Below are positions 1-6,930 of a DNA stretch of 10,205 bases, in pieces. The translations under genes and the position numbers were made by a program. This DNA comes from Stramenopiles sp. TOSAG23-6 (taxonomy: Eukaryota; Sar), in NCBI GenBank assembly GCA_900128565.1, contig LT636329.1, positions 1 through 10,205 of the forward strand, given 5' to 3'. Position 1 is the first letter of the stretch. Each line of letters opens with the position of its first letter. Under the pieces are notes generated by a model. It saw nothing but the letters and a program-made list of their open reading frames with translations, was not told where the DNA came from and made no database searches.

Positions 1-37
<37 letters not shown>

Positions 38-57
38 AATTCATAATGAAAACGTAC
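1..57 (-). mobile_element. Introner copy K3, partial (intron 3 of the kinase gene)
   Basis: On the minus strand the kinase exon ends ...TTC AT at 58 and is followed by GTACGTTTTCATTATGAATT, then a T-run reaching the window edge (the A33 run at 1-33 on the plus strand). The first 25 or so bases match the start of introner U1 in UTP6 (9630-9655) almost exactly, which is the basis for calling it. The conserved core and 3' end lie outside the window. Confidence 0.75.
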
Positions 58-2513
58 ATGAAACTCCGTGTATCCATTTCATCAGATAAATCTGAATCAA
101 AAGCAGAAAATAACCGATGTAAATTTTTTTCTTTAGCTCCACCATACGTTCTAACTTTTACAACCCCAGCAAATTGATTTCGTGTAATGCGGAATTCACT
201 TCCATTTTGAGCAGCTTTGTCCAATAATGCACCATACAATAATTCCAAATCAATGAAACCATGTATTTTGGAAAAATATGTCCAAAAAAAATCTAAAAAA
301 AAATATTAGGTACAAAATTTCGTATGAAAAAAAAAATTCATACAAAAAAAAAAAAAAAATCTAAAAAAAATTATTAGGTACAAAATTTCGTATGAAAAAA
401 AAAAAAAAAAAATAAAATAAAAAAAAAAAACGTACAGGTTTTCTATAAGATGATTTTTTCATAACTTCACATAATGCCATAAGTTCCCGCCATTTCATTT
501 GCCCTGGAATGCCTTTACTTTTCTTCTTTAATAAAAATATATTTTGTTGTTCTTTATTACTCTTAACTACTGTAAATCTTCGCCAATAATGTATTGTGAA
601 AAATATTTCAAAAAAAAAAAAAAAATTGTTAGGTACAAAATTTCGTATGAAAAATAAATTCGATTTTTTTGTAAAAAAATAAAACATACATATTCCACGT
701 TGTGGGTAGTAATAATTTATGTGTATTACGAGGTCCAGAAGGTTTTCGTAGCTCTAATTCGGTGCATAATGTAATATCAGATGCAATGTTTTCAGTCATC
801 CAAGGGTGAGCTAATATATCTTCAGCAGAAGGACGATTTCTTGGATCTTTTGAGAAAATACGTGATAGTAAATCTATTAATGGTGCTGATAAAAATGATC
901 GAAGAGGTTGAAAAAAACGGGGATTTGGTTGAACTAATAATGTTTCAACTTGCTCTTCTAATGCTTCAAATGGTGACTCAGCAGTTCGCCAACCAGCTGT
1001 CCCTTGCCATCCTTGAGTATGTGAAATGGCAACGATGTGAAGCAATATAATTCCAAGTTGCCAGATGTCAGCAGGACCACCATCGTATATAGCATTTTTC
1101 TGCATTTCTGGGGCACAATAAGAAGCAGCGGCGTTAAATGTTTGTTTCACCAGATTACAAGGACGGCAGCTTGNTCTCNTTACANTTTTTTTNAATNTTC
1201 NTTTCATCTTGTTTTACATTTTGATCTTCTTTTTCTTTCCCACCAATATTAATCAAATTATTATTTGGTATACCAGAATCTCCAGGAAGCCTTTCTTGCT
1301 CAATTAATCTACCAAAATCTCCAAGTTTAAGGGACCACATGCCTGAATTAGTTTTAGCAACTAAGACATTATCTACTTTGATATCACGATGAAAGAATCC
1401 GTTTTTATGAAGATACTTTACAGCAGACAATAATTGCTTAAACATCTTCCTTGAAGAAGGCTCAGAAAAATTGGCTCCCAAAACACTCGTTTCGCCATTC
1501 TTTGGCCATAAAACACTTAAACCACTAGATATGAACCCAAAGAGTTCCCCACCACTGCAAAATTCATTCACAATGTAATGAATTCGTGCAGTTACACCTG
1601 ATTTAAGTTCGATACGTCGTGGAGAATATTTAGTAGTAACATCTATTACGCCAGCCAGATGAGGATGACGTATTTCTTTATCAATAATAGTACGATTCAC
1701 ATCTAGTTCAAGTTCTAAATCTTGTTCTACGCATGGTCCATCGTGGCGTGCTCGCATAGTGGCAAAAAATACTTTCCGAAAACCATCATCTGTTTTTTGA
1801 TGAAGATCCAAAGCCAACCAACCATGTTTATAACTACCAGAAGCCAAATGTTTCAAAATGTAATAGCGATTATGTACTGTTGCACCCAAAAGAGGGCAAG
1901 TTTTTGGTTGATTTATCTTTGCCATTCCAACTGGAATCGTCCAAAGCTCGGCAAAATGACCACCACGAAGTTTCGGGATGTCATTCTTGTCATACATTAC
2001 AAATATTTCTGTTGGAGGATAAACTTTCTCCGGGGCTCTCTTTGTTTTACGATGAATTGATTCTACAGCGGATGCCAATGTAGTCACAGCGCACATTGTT
2101 ACTAAGTCACATGCTGTTTGGTCTACTCCGCTCAGTGTCTCCAAGCCAAGAACTTCGCTTACTGCAGGTCTAAATAAAAACAAAGCAGACGCAATTTCGG
2201 TCATACCGTAACCTTGGCTAATTCGATGTTGAGCAAGCTCTTTGACAAAATTTTTTAGTGAATGATCATCCCCAGTTTTTAAATATGTTACATATGTACG
2301 CAAAAGATTTATATTATTTCTACTCAAACTGTCTGTTGCAAAAGTACTTTCTGGAACCTCTATAGAACAGGAATAACGCGGTGAACCTAAATGTTCTTCA
2401 CTATATGATGTGTAAGTTGAACGTATCATAGAGCAAAACGCACTAGAAATATCATTCAGTCGAAAGTTAATACGAGCAGCCAAATTTTGACCAGAAATTC
2501 CACCCAAAATCAT
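58..2513 (-). CDS. Protein kinase with degenerate EF-hand-like tail, CDPK/CaMK-like (partial, spliced)
   Basis: Serine/threonine kinase. Read from the ATG at 2513, residues 1-210 are a largely helical N-terminal extension and the kinase domain starts near residue 216. The glycine loop is degenerate (ASGSYKHG, 224-231), and the beta-3 VAxK position reads FATMR (250-254), so the usual lysine appears to be Met or Arg. HRDIKVDN (375-382) and DFG (399-401) are intact. After an ambiguous-base stretch at 1174-1201, where the frame shifts, the domain resumes with SYCAPEM, a DIW motif and a subdomain XI arginine (NRPSAEDILAHPWM). Exons: 2513 to about 690, 588-436 and 260-58, separated by introners. 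The last exon encodes FDSDLSDEMDTRSF, an EF-hand-like loop with Ser where position 12 is usually Glu. Kinase plus EF-hand suggests a calcium-regulated kinase. The C-terminus lies outside the window. Start choice: first Met of the open frame. Divergent from the ZNF598 gene. Confidence 0.85.
261..435 (-). mobile_element. Introner copy K2 with internally duplicated core (intron 2 of the kinase gene)
   Basis: The 175-bp intron runs from GTACGT (435) to AAAATACAT (261). It joins AGA AAA CCT to GGT TTC ATT in frame with phase 0. The core GAAATTTTGTACCTAAT occurs twice, near 305-325 and 375-395, each followed by a T-run and AGATTTT, so this is a tandem duplication inside one element. The first AG downstream of ACAT in the exon is about 60 bases away and in the wrong phase. 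This argues for a 3' end at ACAT rather than AG. Confidence 0.85.
589..689 (-). mobile_element. Introner copy K1 (intron 1 of the kinase gene; exact boundary uncertain)
   Basis: The copy runs from GTATGT at 689, with core GAAATTTTGTACCTAAC at about 628-645, then GAAATATTTTTCACAATACAT ending at 589. Unlike the other copies, cutting exactly GT...ACAT leaves the frame shifted and meets TAG within 25 bases. In-frame alternatives are removal of 589-692 (joining AAT to TAT TGG) or a canonical GT-AG intron 578-689 ending GGCGAAG (joining AAT AT to A TTT ACA). The downstream exon is open for 51 codons only in the frame these alternatives give. Confidence 0.75.
1174..1201. other. Ambiguous-base stretch with apparent frameshift inside the kinase gene
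   Basis: Six N bases at 1174, 1179, 1185, 1193, 1197 and 1201 fall in the activation-segment insert of the kinase, between DFG and APE. The frame from upstream (ending ...NVKQDE) and the frame downstream (CRPCNLVKQTF...SYCAPEM) differ by one base. The conserved kinase motifs on both sides show that one gene spans it. An unresolved assembly error, or a collapsed intron, is the likely cause. Confidence 0.8.
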
Positions 2514-2596
2514 GTTTCACGCGAAATATGATAAATCGTCTCAAACTTCAAGGCTGTTGAAAAGCTGATGTTCTGTATGATTTATTGTTGTTTTCA

Positions 2597-2647
2597 TTTT
2601 TTGAAAATTTTGTTGACCGCTATCCTGTTTTTGAAAAATTTTGACCG
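2597..2647. repeat. Imperfect direct repeat in the divergent promoter
   Basis: The copies at 2597-2619 and 2628-2647 share a T-run, GAAAA, a TTTTG stretch and GACCG, with small indels. They lie between the two divergent start codons and could be paired protein-binding sites or a simple duplication. No known factor is recognised. Confidence 0.55.
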
Positions 2648-2660
2648 ATGTTAAAATAGG

Positions 2661-2699
2661 TTTAGGGTTAGGGTTGCTTTTAGGGTTAGCTTAGGGTAG
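2661..2699 (+). repeat. Telomere-like TTAGGG repeat cluster upstream of ZNF598
   Basis: The stretch reads TTTAGGGTTAGGGTT (2661-2675), TTTTAGGGTTAG (2678-2689) and TTAGGGTAG (2691-2699), giving four TTAGGG units in 39 bases. It lies 114 bases upstream of the preferred ZNF598 start. It could be an interstitial telomeric remnant or a telo-box-like promoter element, as known upstream of translation-related genes in plants. The function is inferred only. Confidence 0.7.
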
Positions 2700-2812
2700 T
2701 TCCTAAAACGCCCAAAAACTAGAGTCAGAAGTTCAGAACATTGTTTGTTTTGTTTCGCTCTCTACTGTTTGCACAATTTTGTGTGCCTTTTCAGGTTTTC
2801 AACAAGCTGGAA

Positions 2813-5758
2813 ATGGCTCACACATCTGAGCAAAGTACAGAATTATGTATCATTTGTGCCGATGATAAAGAGATATTTTCTATTGGTCCGTGTGGGCATC
2901 GTGTTGTTTGTGGAGAGTGCACACTTCGTGCTAGGCATTTGCATAATGATTTTAAGTGTCCCATGTGCAGACAATCTCAACCTTCTGTTATACTAAGTCG
3001 ATCAGCATCTAAAAAGTTTACCGACTTTGAGACTGAAGATATGCCGTTTAATTTGTCTGTATATGGTATGTATTTTGAAACCAAAACTACTTTACAGTTG
3101 TATAAACAGTATATGTCACTACGTTGTCCTCTTTGTGTTAGAGCTGGCTTTGGTGTTCACGCAAACGACAAGGCAAAGTCTAGAGCAAGTAGGGTGTTTT
3201 CTAGTAGATCTGGACTAAAGCAACACGTTTCACAAGAGCATAAAATGTTTTTATGTGATTGTTGTGTATCGGAGCGTAATATTTTTCCTTTTGAACAAAT
3301 GACGTATACGTCAAAAGATTTGAAAAGACATATGAGAGAGGGAGATCTAGCTCTTCCACCTTCGACGTTATATCCTAATGGTATTAATGGTATCGAAGCT
3401 CATCCGTATTGTGAATTTTGTTTACCACGAAAGAAGAATAACAAGTCTTATCTTGGTGTTAATGGTAAAGACGTATTTTTTAATCAAGAATTGCTTGAAG
3501 TGCATATGAAAAGTCACCATCAGAAATGTGAAACTTGTGTACTGATGGGTCACGATATGCAATTTTTTCGAAATGTAGCTTCACTTGTTAGACACTATAA
3601 GAAAGATCATTATGTGTGTCCACACAAAGAGTGCCAAGAAGCCATTCATGTTGTTTTTAGAAGTGAATTTGAATTACGCAAACACTTGTTTAGCTCCCAT
3701 GGAGACAAAGATGCTCGAAGTTTAACTTCTTTATTGTATCAACCTCAACCTTCTTCTCGTCGAAGCCATCAAAATAATCGTCGTAATACTCGTAACTATA
3801 ATTATAATAATTATAATAATAATCATAATAATAATAATAATCATAATAATAATAATAGATCCCGTACATCGGGGAGCACGTTACATTTTAGTGAGAATAC
3901 TAGCAATAATAATTCTATACCAAACAATTCTTCACAAGTAAATTCTACTCAAAATTCTCGAAATTCTACTCAAAATTCTCAAAATATAGTCCACCGTATT
4001 GCTCCTTTATCGAAAGAAGAAATGGAGCAACGAAGTGCTTTATTAGAAAAGCGTATTAAACATATTATGTCTATTAGTGGCGTTGAGCATGTGAATGAAA
4101 AGTATAGCGATTTTCGTAGTCTTTCTCAAAAAGTTGTTCGTGGTGACATCTCTGCAAAACAATATGTTGACGAGTTTTTAGAATGGTTTTTGTATGTTCC
4201 TCAAATTACAGTAAACGTAACAAAGGAACAATGGGATGATGATATATTAGATGTATTTAAAGAACTTGTCGCATTGATTCCCTTGCGATTCAAAGCAACG
4301 TCAGAAGCTATGAGAACAGCCATGTCCGCACGGAAAAAAATATCATTGGATGCGATAAATAGAAAAAATAATCCTTCTCAAAATCATATAAATGAATCAA
4401 AGACCAACAATTATTCAACAAATATAACAAATACAACAAATATGGGACATCGGTTACAACAAGTATATACACGAGATATATCTCACAATGAGCATATCAA
4501 CCCTGTGATTACATCATCTACTGAACATTTTCCATCCTTACCGTGTGTAAAAGATCCTGCTTTAAGTGCTGAATTAGCCAAACGTGAACAAGATGCTTCT
4601 GAAGCAAAAGCAAACGCAAATGCTAAATGGGTTGCATCACACTCAAAAAAAGGTCCACAGTCAAAAGAAGAAAAAACCATCGCTGCTGCTGAAACAATTT
4701 CATCTATTGAAATCGTTGTTGACTCTGCAATTATCGAAGCTAATTTTCAACTTGAAAGACTCTACAGTAATGAAAAATCAAGGGATGACCCATTTTCCTC
4801 AATACCTATTTATACGTTGAAGAAAAGAATTCGTAGCCAACGCAATGCATGGATGATGTTACGACCACCGAAGGAGTTAGGACTTGCTAAAACTGTAGTA
4901 TATAATTGGAATTCTTCGATTAAACAAGCAGAAGATGAACACAAAGAAATGATTGAAAATGAGTCCGAAGGGTTTAGTAAAGTTCAATTAACATCTCATT
5001 TTAAGCTTCTGTTTTCTACCTTTCCTATGCAAGAATTATTTCGACTATTTTCATTTATTAAACTTGCACAAGAAGAAATAATTTTACGTCGTAAAAAATG
5101 TATGTTTTCATCATTAATTTAAAAAAACATTTCGTACCAAATTTTGTACCTAACGAATTTTTTACAAAGAAAAAATATTTTTTCACGATTCATTACTTGA
5201 TGCTGCAACAGCAGCTAAAGAGAGAGCTAATGCCAAACTAAAAGCTCGCGAAGAGGAAAAAATAAAAGTGGCACAAAGTATGTTTTTANTTTTTTTTTTT
5301 TGTATGATTTTTTTTTTATAGGAAATTTTGTACCTAACAATTTTTTTTTTTTTTTTTTGGAAATATTTTTCCAAAATACAAGTGCCAAGAGTAAAAAATG
5401 TAAAAAGAGGGAAATAGTAAAAAAGAGTCAAGATAAAAATACCGATATGAATTTCATAAACCAGTCATTGAATACTGTAAATATTAATCATGGTGCTGTG
5501 AACCAGAATTCAAATACGACAGCTAAGAATGATCAAAGTATAAGTAATAATGGTAATGATGTACATGATATTGTTCCACCCATACCACCTCCAGGTATTG
5601 TTAGTAGGGTTAGGGTTTTCAATCCTCCAGTTTGGCCAAATAATAGTAATAACCCTAACCCTAATGAAAAATCAAGTACGAAGAATACAAAGAAAAAGAA
5701 GAAGAGAGGTAGAAAGAAAAATCTTCTCTTTGCTTCTGGTGGGAGGGGAAATTATTAA
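2813..5758 (+). CDS. ZNF598: Hel2/ZNF598-family RING and C2H2 zinc-finger E3 ubiquitin ligase (3 exons)
   Basis: Cytosolic E3 ligase that in this family senses collided ribosomes and ubiquitylates 40S proteins. Exons 2813-5099, 5194-5277 and 5382-5758 give about 915 residues. A C3HC4 RING uses C12, C15, C27, H29, C33, C36, C49 and C52. Five C2H2-like fingers follow at roughly 105-142, 147-172, 199-236, 238-265 and 268-296, in the family's spacing. An Asn-rich low-complexity tract (about 328-348) and a QNS repeat separate them from a helical middle region. EHFPSLP (571-577) matches the FPxLP motif of the family. The tail is Lys/Arg-rich and ends LLFASGGRGNY. An upstream in-frame ATG at 2741 would add 24 hydrophobic residues. 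The start at 2813 is preferred because the RING follows at once and the protein is cytosolic. Both introns are introners. Confidence 0.9.
3797..3856 (+). repeat. AAT microsatellite encoding poly-Asn
   Basis: The tract consists of AAT/TAT/CAT triplets, in frame in the ZNF598 gene. It encodes Asn runs broken by Tyr and His (YNNYNNNHNNNNNHNNNN). It is simple-sequence expansion in a linker after the zinc fingers. Confidence 0.9.
3941..3982 (+). repeat. Two tandem 21-bp repeats in the ZNF598 coding sequence
   Basis: AATTCTACTCAAAATTCTCG recurs at 3941 and 3962. It encodes NSTQNSR followed by NSTQNSQ. The 21-base period keeps the frame; it is a recent duplication in a disordered linker. Confidence 0.85.
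5100..5193 (+). mobile_element. Introner copy R1 (intron 1 of ZNF598)
   Basis: The 94-bp copy runs GTATGTTTTCATCATTAATT ... TTCGTACC AAATTTTGTACCTAACG ... TTCAT. Removing it joins AAA AAA T to TA CTT GAT in frame and gives KKLLDAATAAKERANAKLKA, a helical continuation. Retained, the frame stops at 5120-5122 within the intron. AG sites at 5210 and 5213 (CAACAG, CAGCAG) would also be in frame, so this copy alone does not prove a non-AG end. Confidence 0.85.
5278..5381 (+). mobile_element. Introner copy R2, diverged, ending TACAA (intron 2 of ZNF598)
   Basis: The 104-bp copy runs from GTATGTTTTTA to CCAAAATACAA and contains one N at 5289. The core is changed upstream (TATAGGAAATTTTG in place of TACGAAATTTTG), but TGTACCTAACAA is intact. 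Removing it joins GTG GCA CAA A to GT GCC AAG in frame (VAQSAKSKK). The dinucleotide AA stands both before the element and at its end. The nearest AG sites are out of phase; the first in-phase one is ATAG at about 5418, deleting 12 codons. Confidence 0.85.
5605..5663 (+). repeat. Inverted telomere-like repeats in the last ZNF598 exon
   Basis: TAGGGTTAGGGTT (5605-5617) and its exact reverse complement AACCCTAACCCTA (5651-5663) are separated by 33 bases. Both arms are coding (about RVRVF and NNPNPN). In the mRNA they could pair as a 13-bp stem. Confidence 0.85.
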
Positions 5759-6036
5759 TTAATAGGTACTATTAGACTCGCCATAAATAGAAATAGATGG
5801 AAATCGAAAATAAACTAGTGTAAAAAATAGTTTTTTTAATTAATTTAATAGTGTAATTAGTAGCCACGTGGCATTGAATCAGTTCAGCGGTCAGCAGCGC
5901 TAATTCGAATTTCGATGGGTACCACTACAGGATGTATACTAATACTATTCATGAATCATAGTAGCAAGTACACTTCAGTTCAATTTCAATTTATTATTGT
6001 TATAAATGTTTAAAGTGTTATAGATCATTTCGAGCT
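5759..6036. promoter_or_regulatory. Intergenic region: end of ZNF598 and promoter of the FtsJ-type gene
   Basis: These 278 bases lie between two genes on the same strand. AT-rich sequence after the stop (TTAATTAATAG at about 5753-5764) probably holds the ZNF598 3' end. The perfect palindromes GCCACGTGGC (5863-5872) and AATTCGAATT (5902-5911) lie 165 and 126 bases before the methyltransferase ATG. TATAG at 6019-6023 ends 13 bases before that ATG. Confidence 0.5.
5863..5872. promoter_or_regulatory. GCCACGTGGC palindrome (G-box/E-box core CACGTG)
   Basis: This is a 10-base perfect palindrome in an otherwise AT-rich intergenic region. CACGTG is the classical site for bHLH and bZIP dimers in many eukaryotes. 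Its position upstream of the methyltransferase gene fits a promoter element, but binding is inferred. Confidence 0.45.
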
Positions 6037-6816
6037 ATGATGTTTCCGAGAATTCGTTCCATTGTCGGAATGCGGTACAAATTCGAAGTGATAGAGCATA
6101 AACGATTCTTTGGTGTAATGCAAAGGGCGAGGCCCATGAATAAAGCACGACGAAAAGGAAGCAATAAAAGTAATAATATAAAGAAAAAAAATGCTTCAAA
6201 CTCGTGGCTACAACGCCATGTAAATGATCCTTTTGTAAAACATGCCCAAAAGTATGGGTTTCGTAGTCGGGCTGCGTTTAAGCTGGAGGAAATAGCAAAG
6301 AAAAATGGCTTATTGAAACAAGGGCAACGCGTAGTAGATATTGGTGCTGCACCGGGTGGCTGGACACAGGTTTGTGTTGAACGTGTTGGAGCTCTTTCTG
6401 GGAAAGGCCGTGTTGTTGCGGTAGATTTACTTCATATGGAGAATGTTCAAGGTGCTACATTTATTCGAGGGGATGCAACAGCGGCAGATACTCAGCAAGA
6501 AGTTCTTAAAACTCTTGGCGGATTTGCTGATGTTTTAATTTCTGATATGGCACCGTCTCTCTCCGGTCAAAAATCTGTAGATATGTCGCGCCAAATGGAT
6601 CTATGTGGCGCTGCATTGGCCGCTGTGGATCTTATGTTGCGTACAGGTGGCGTTTGTATCATGAAAGTATTTCAATCTGAGGAACTACGAGAACTGATGC
6701 AATCTGAAAAGTTGAAAGATAGTTTCAACGCGATAAAATTAGTAAAACCTGCAGCTTCCAGGTCTCGATCCTCAGAGATGTTTCTTGTTGCCAAAGGATT
6801 TAAACGAAATAAGTGA
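6037..6816 (+). CDS. MRM2: FtsJ/RlmE/MRM2-family rRNA 2'-O-methyltransferase
   Basis: Transfers methyl from S-adenosylmethionine to a ribose 2'-OH of large-subunit rRNA (U2552 by E. coli numbering in this family). Its 259 residues comprise an Arg/Lys-rich N-terminal extension of about 55 and a compact FtsJ domain. The SAM-binding motif DIGAAPGGW is at 101-109. The catalytic K-D-K-E tetrad is complete: K82 (FRSRAAFKLEE), D170 (SDMAPSLSG), K210 (IMKVFQ) and E247 (SSEMFLVAKG). The bacterial RlmE length (about 209) plus a basic leader with few acids suggests the mitochondrial enzyme MRM2 rather than the larger nucleolar Spb1 or tRNA Trm7 types. The start is uncertain, since Met2, Met12 and Met28 are also in frame. 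It is the only intronless gene in the window and converges on lplA 114 bases downstream. Confidence 0.9.
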   Translation: MMFPRIRSIVGMRYKFEVIEHKRFFGVMQRARPMNKARRKGSNKSNNIKKKNASNSWLQRHVNDPFVKHAQKYGFRSRAAFKLEEIAKKNGLLKQGQRVVDIGAAPGGWTQVCVERVGALSGKGRVVAVDLLHMENVQGATFIRGDATAADTQQEVLKTLGGFADVLISDMAPSLSGQKSVDMSRQMDLCGAALAAVDLMLRTGGVCIMKVFQSEELRELMQSEKLKDSFNAIKLVKPAASRSRSSEMFLVAKGFKRNK

Positions 6817-6930
6817 GTAAACAATTAATTACTTATCTGTTTCACAATGTAAAATATGCTTAATAAATGTCTTTTTAATAGTTGAATTATATTTTTTGTA
6901 AATTAAAATAACCGCTAAAAGGTGGATACA

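Larger units (their letters stand above)
2514..2812. promoter_or_regulatory. Divergent intergenic region between the kinase and ZNF598 genes
   Basis: About 300 bases separate two start codons pointing away from each other, so promoters for both must lie here. It holds an imperfect direct repeat (2597-2619 and 2628-2647, both of the form TTTTTGAAAA...TTTTG..GACCG) and a cluster of TTAGGG units at 2661-2699. A pyrimidine-rich tract ending in CAG at 2794, 18 bases before the ATG at 2813, looks like a splice acceptor. No TATA box could be assigned with confidence. Confidence 0.5.

Noticed and set aside
1-33. Poly-A run as a poly(A) tail or retroposed cDNA end
   Set aside because: On the minus strand it continues the T-run of introner K3, directly after a donor and segment shared with UTP6 intron 1.
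361-687. Open frame of 108 codons on the minus strand as a separate gene
   Set aside because: It is a kinase exon (588-436) read through into the flanking introners; the Phe-rich ends are intron T-runs.
781-1050. Plus-strand open frame antisense to the kinase
   Set aside because: It overlaps strongly conserved kinase coding sequence on the other strand and shows no recognisable domain.
1722-2083. Two plus-strand open frames antisense to the kinase N-terminal half
   Set aside because: They are antisense shadows with Cys/Ile-rich composition and no family resemblance.
2661-2699. Chromosome end (true telomere)
   Set aside because: The array is short and degenerate and has genes on both sides.
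2741-2812. Upstream in-frame start giving ZNF598 a hydrophobic leader like a signal peptide
   Set aside because: The family is cytosolic, the RING begins right after the ATG at 2813, and an acceptor-like CAG lies between the two starts.
5120-5122. Stop codon at 5120-5122 as the true end of ZNF598
   Set aside because: The stop lies inside introner R1. Downstream exons continue in frame to a family-like basic C-terminus ending at 5758.
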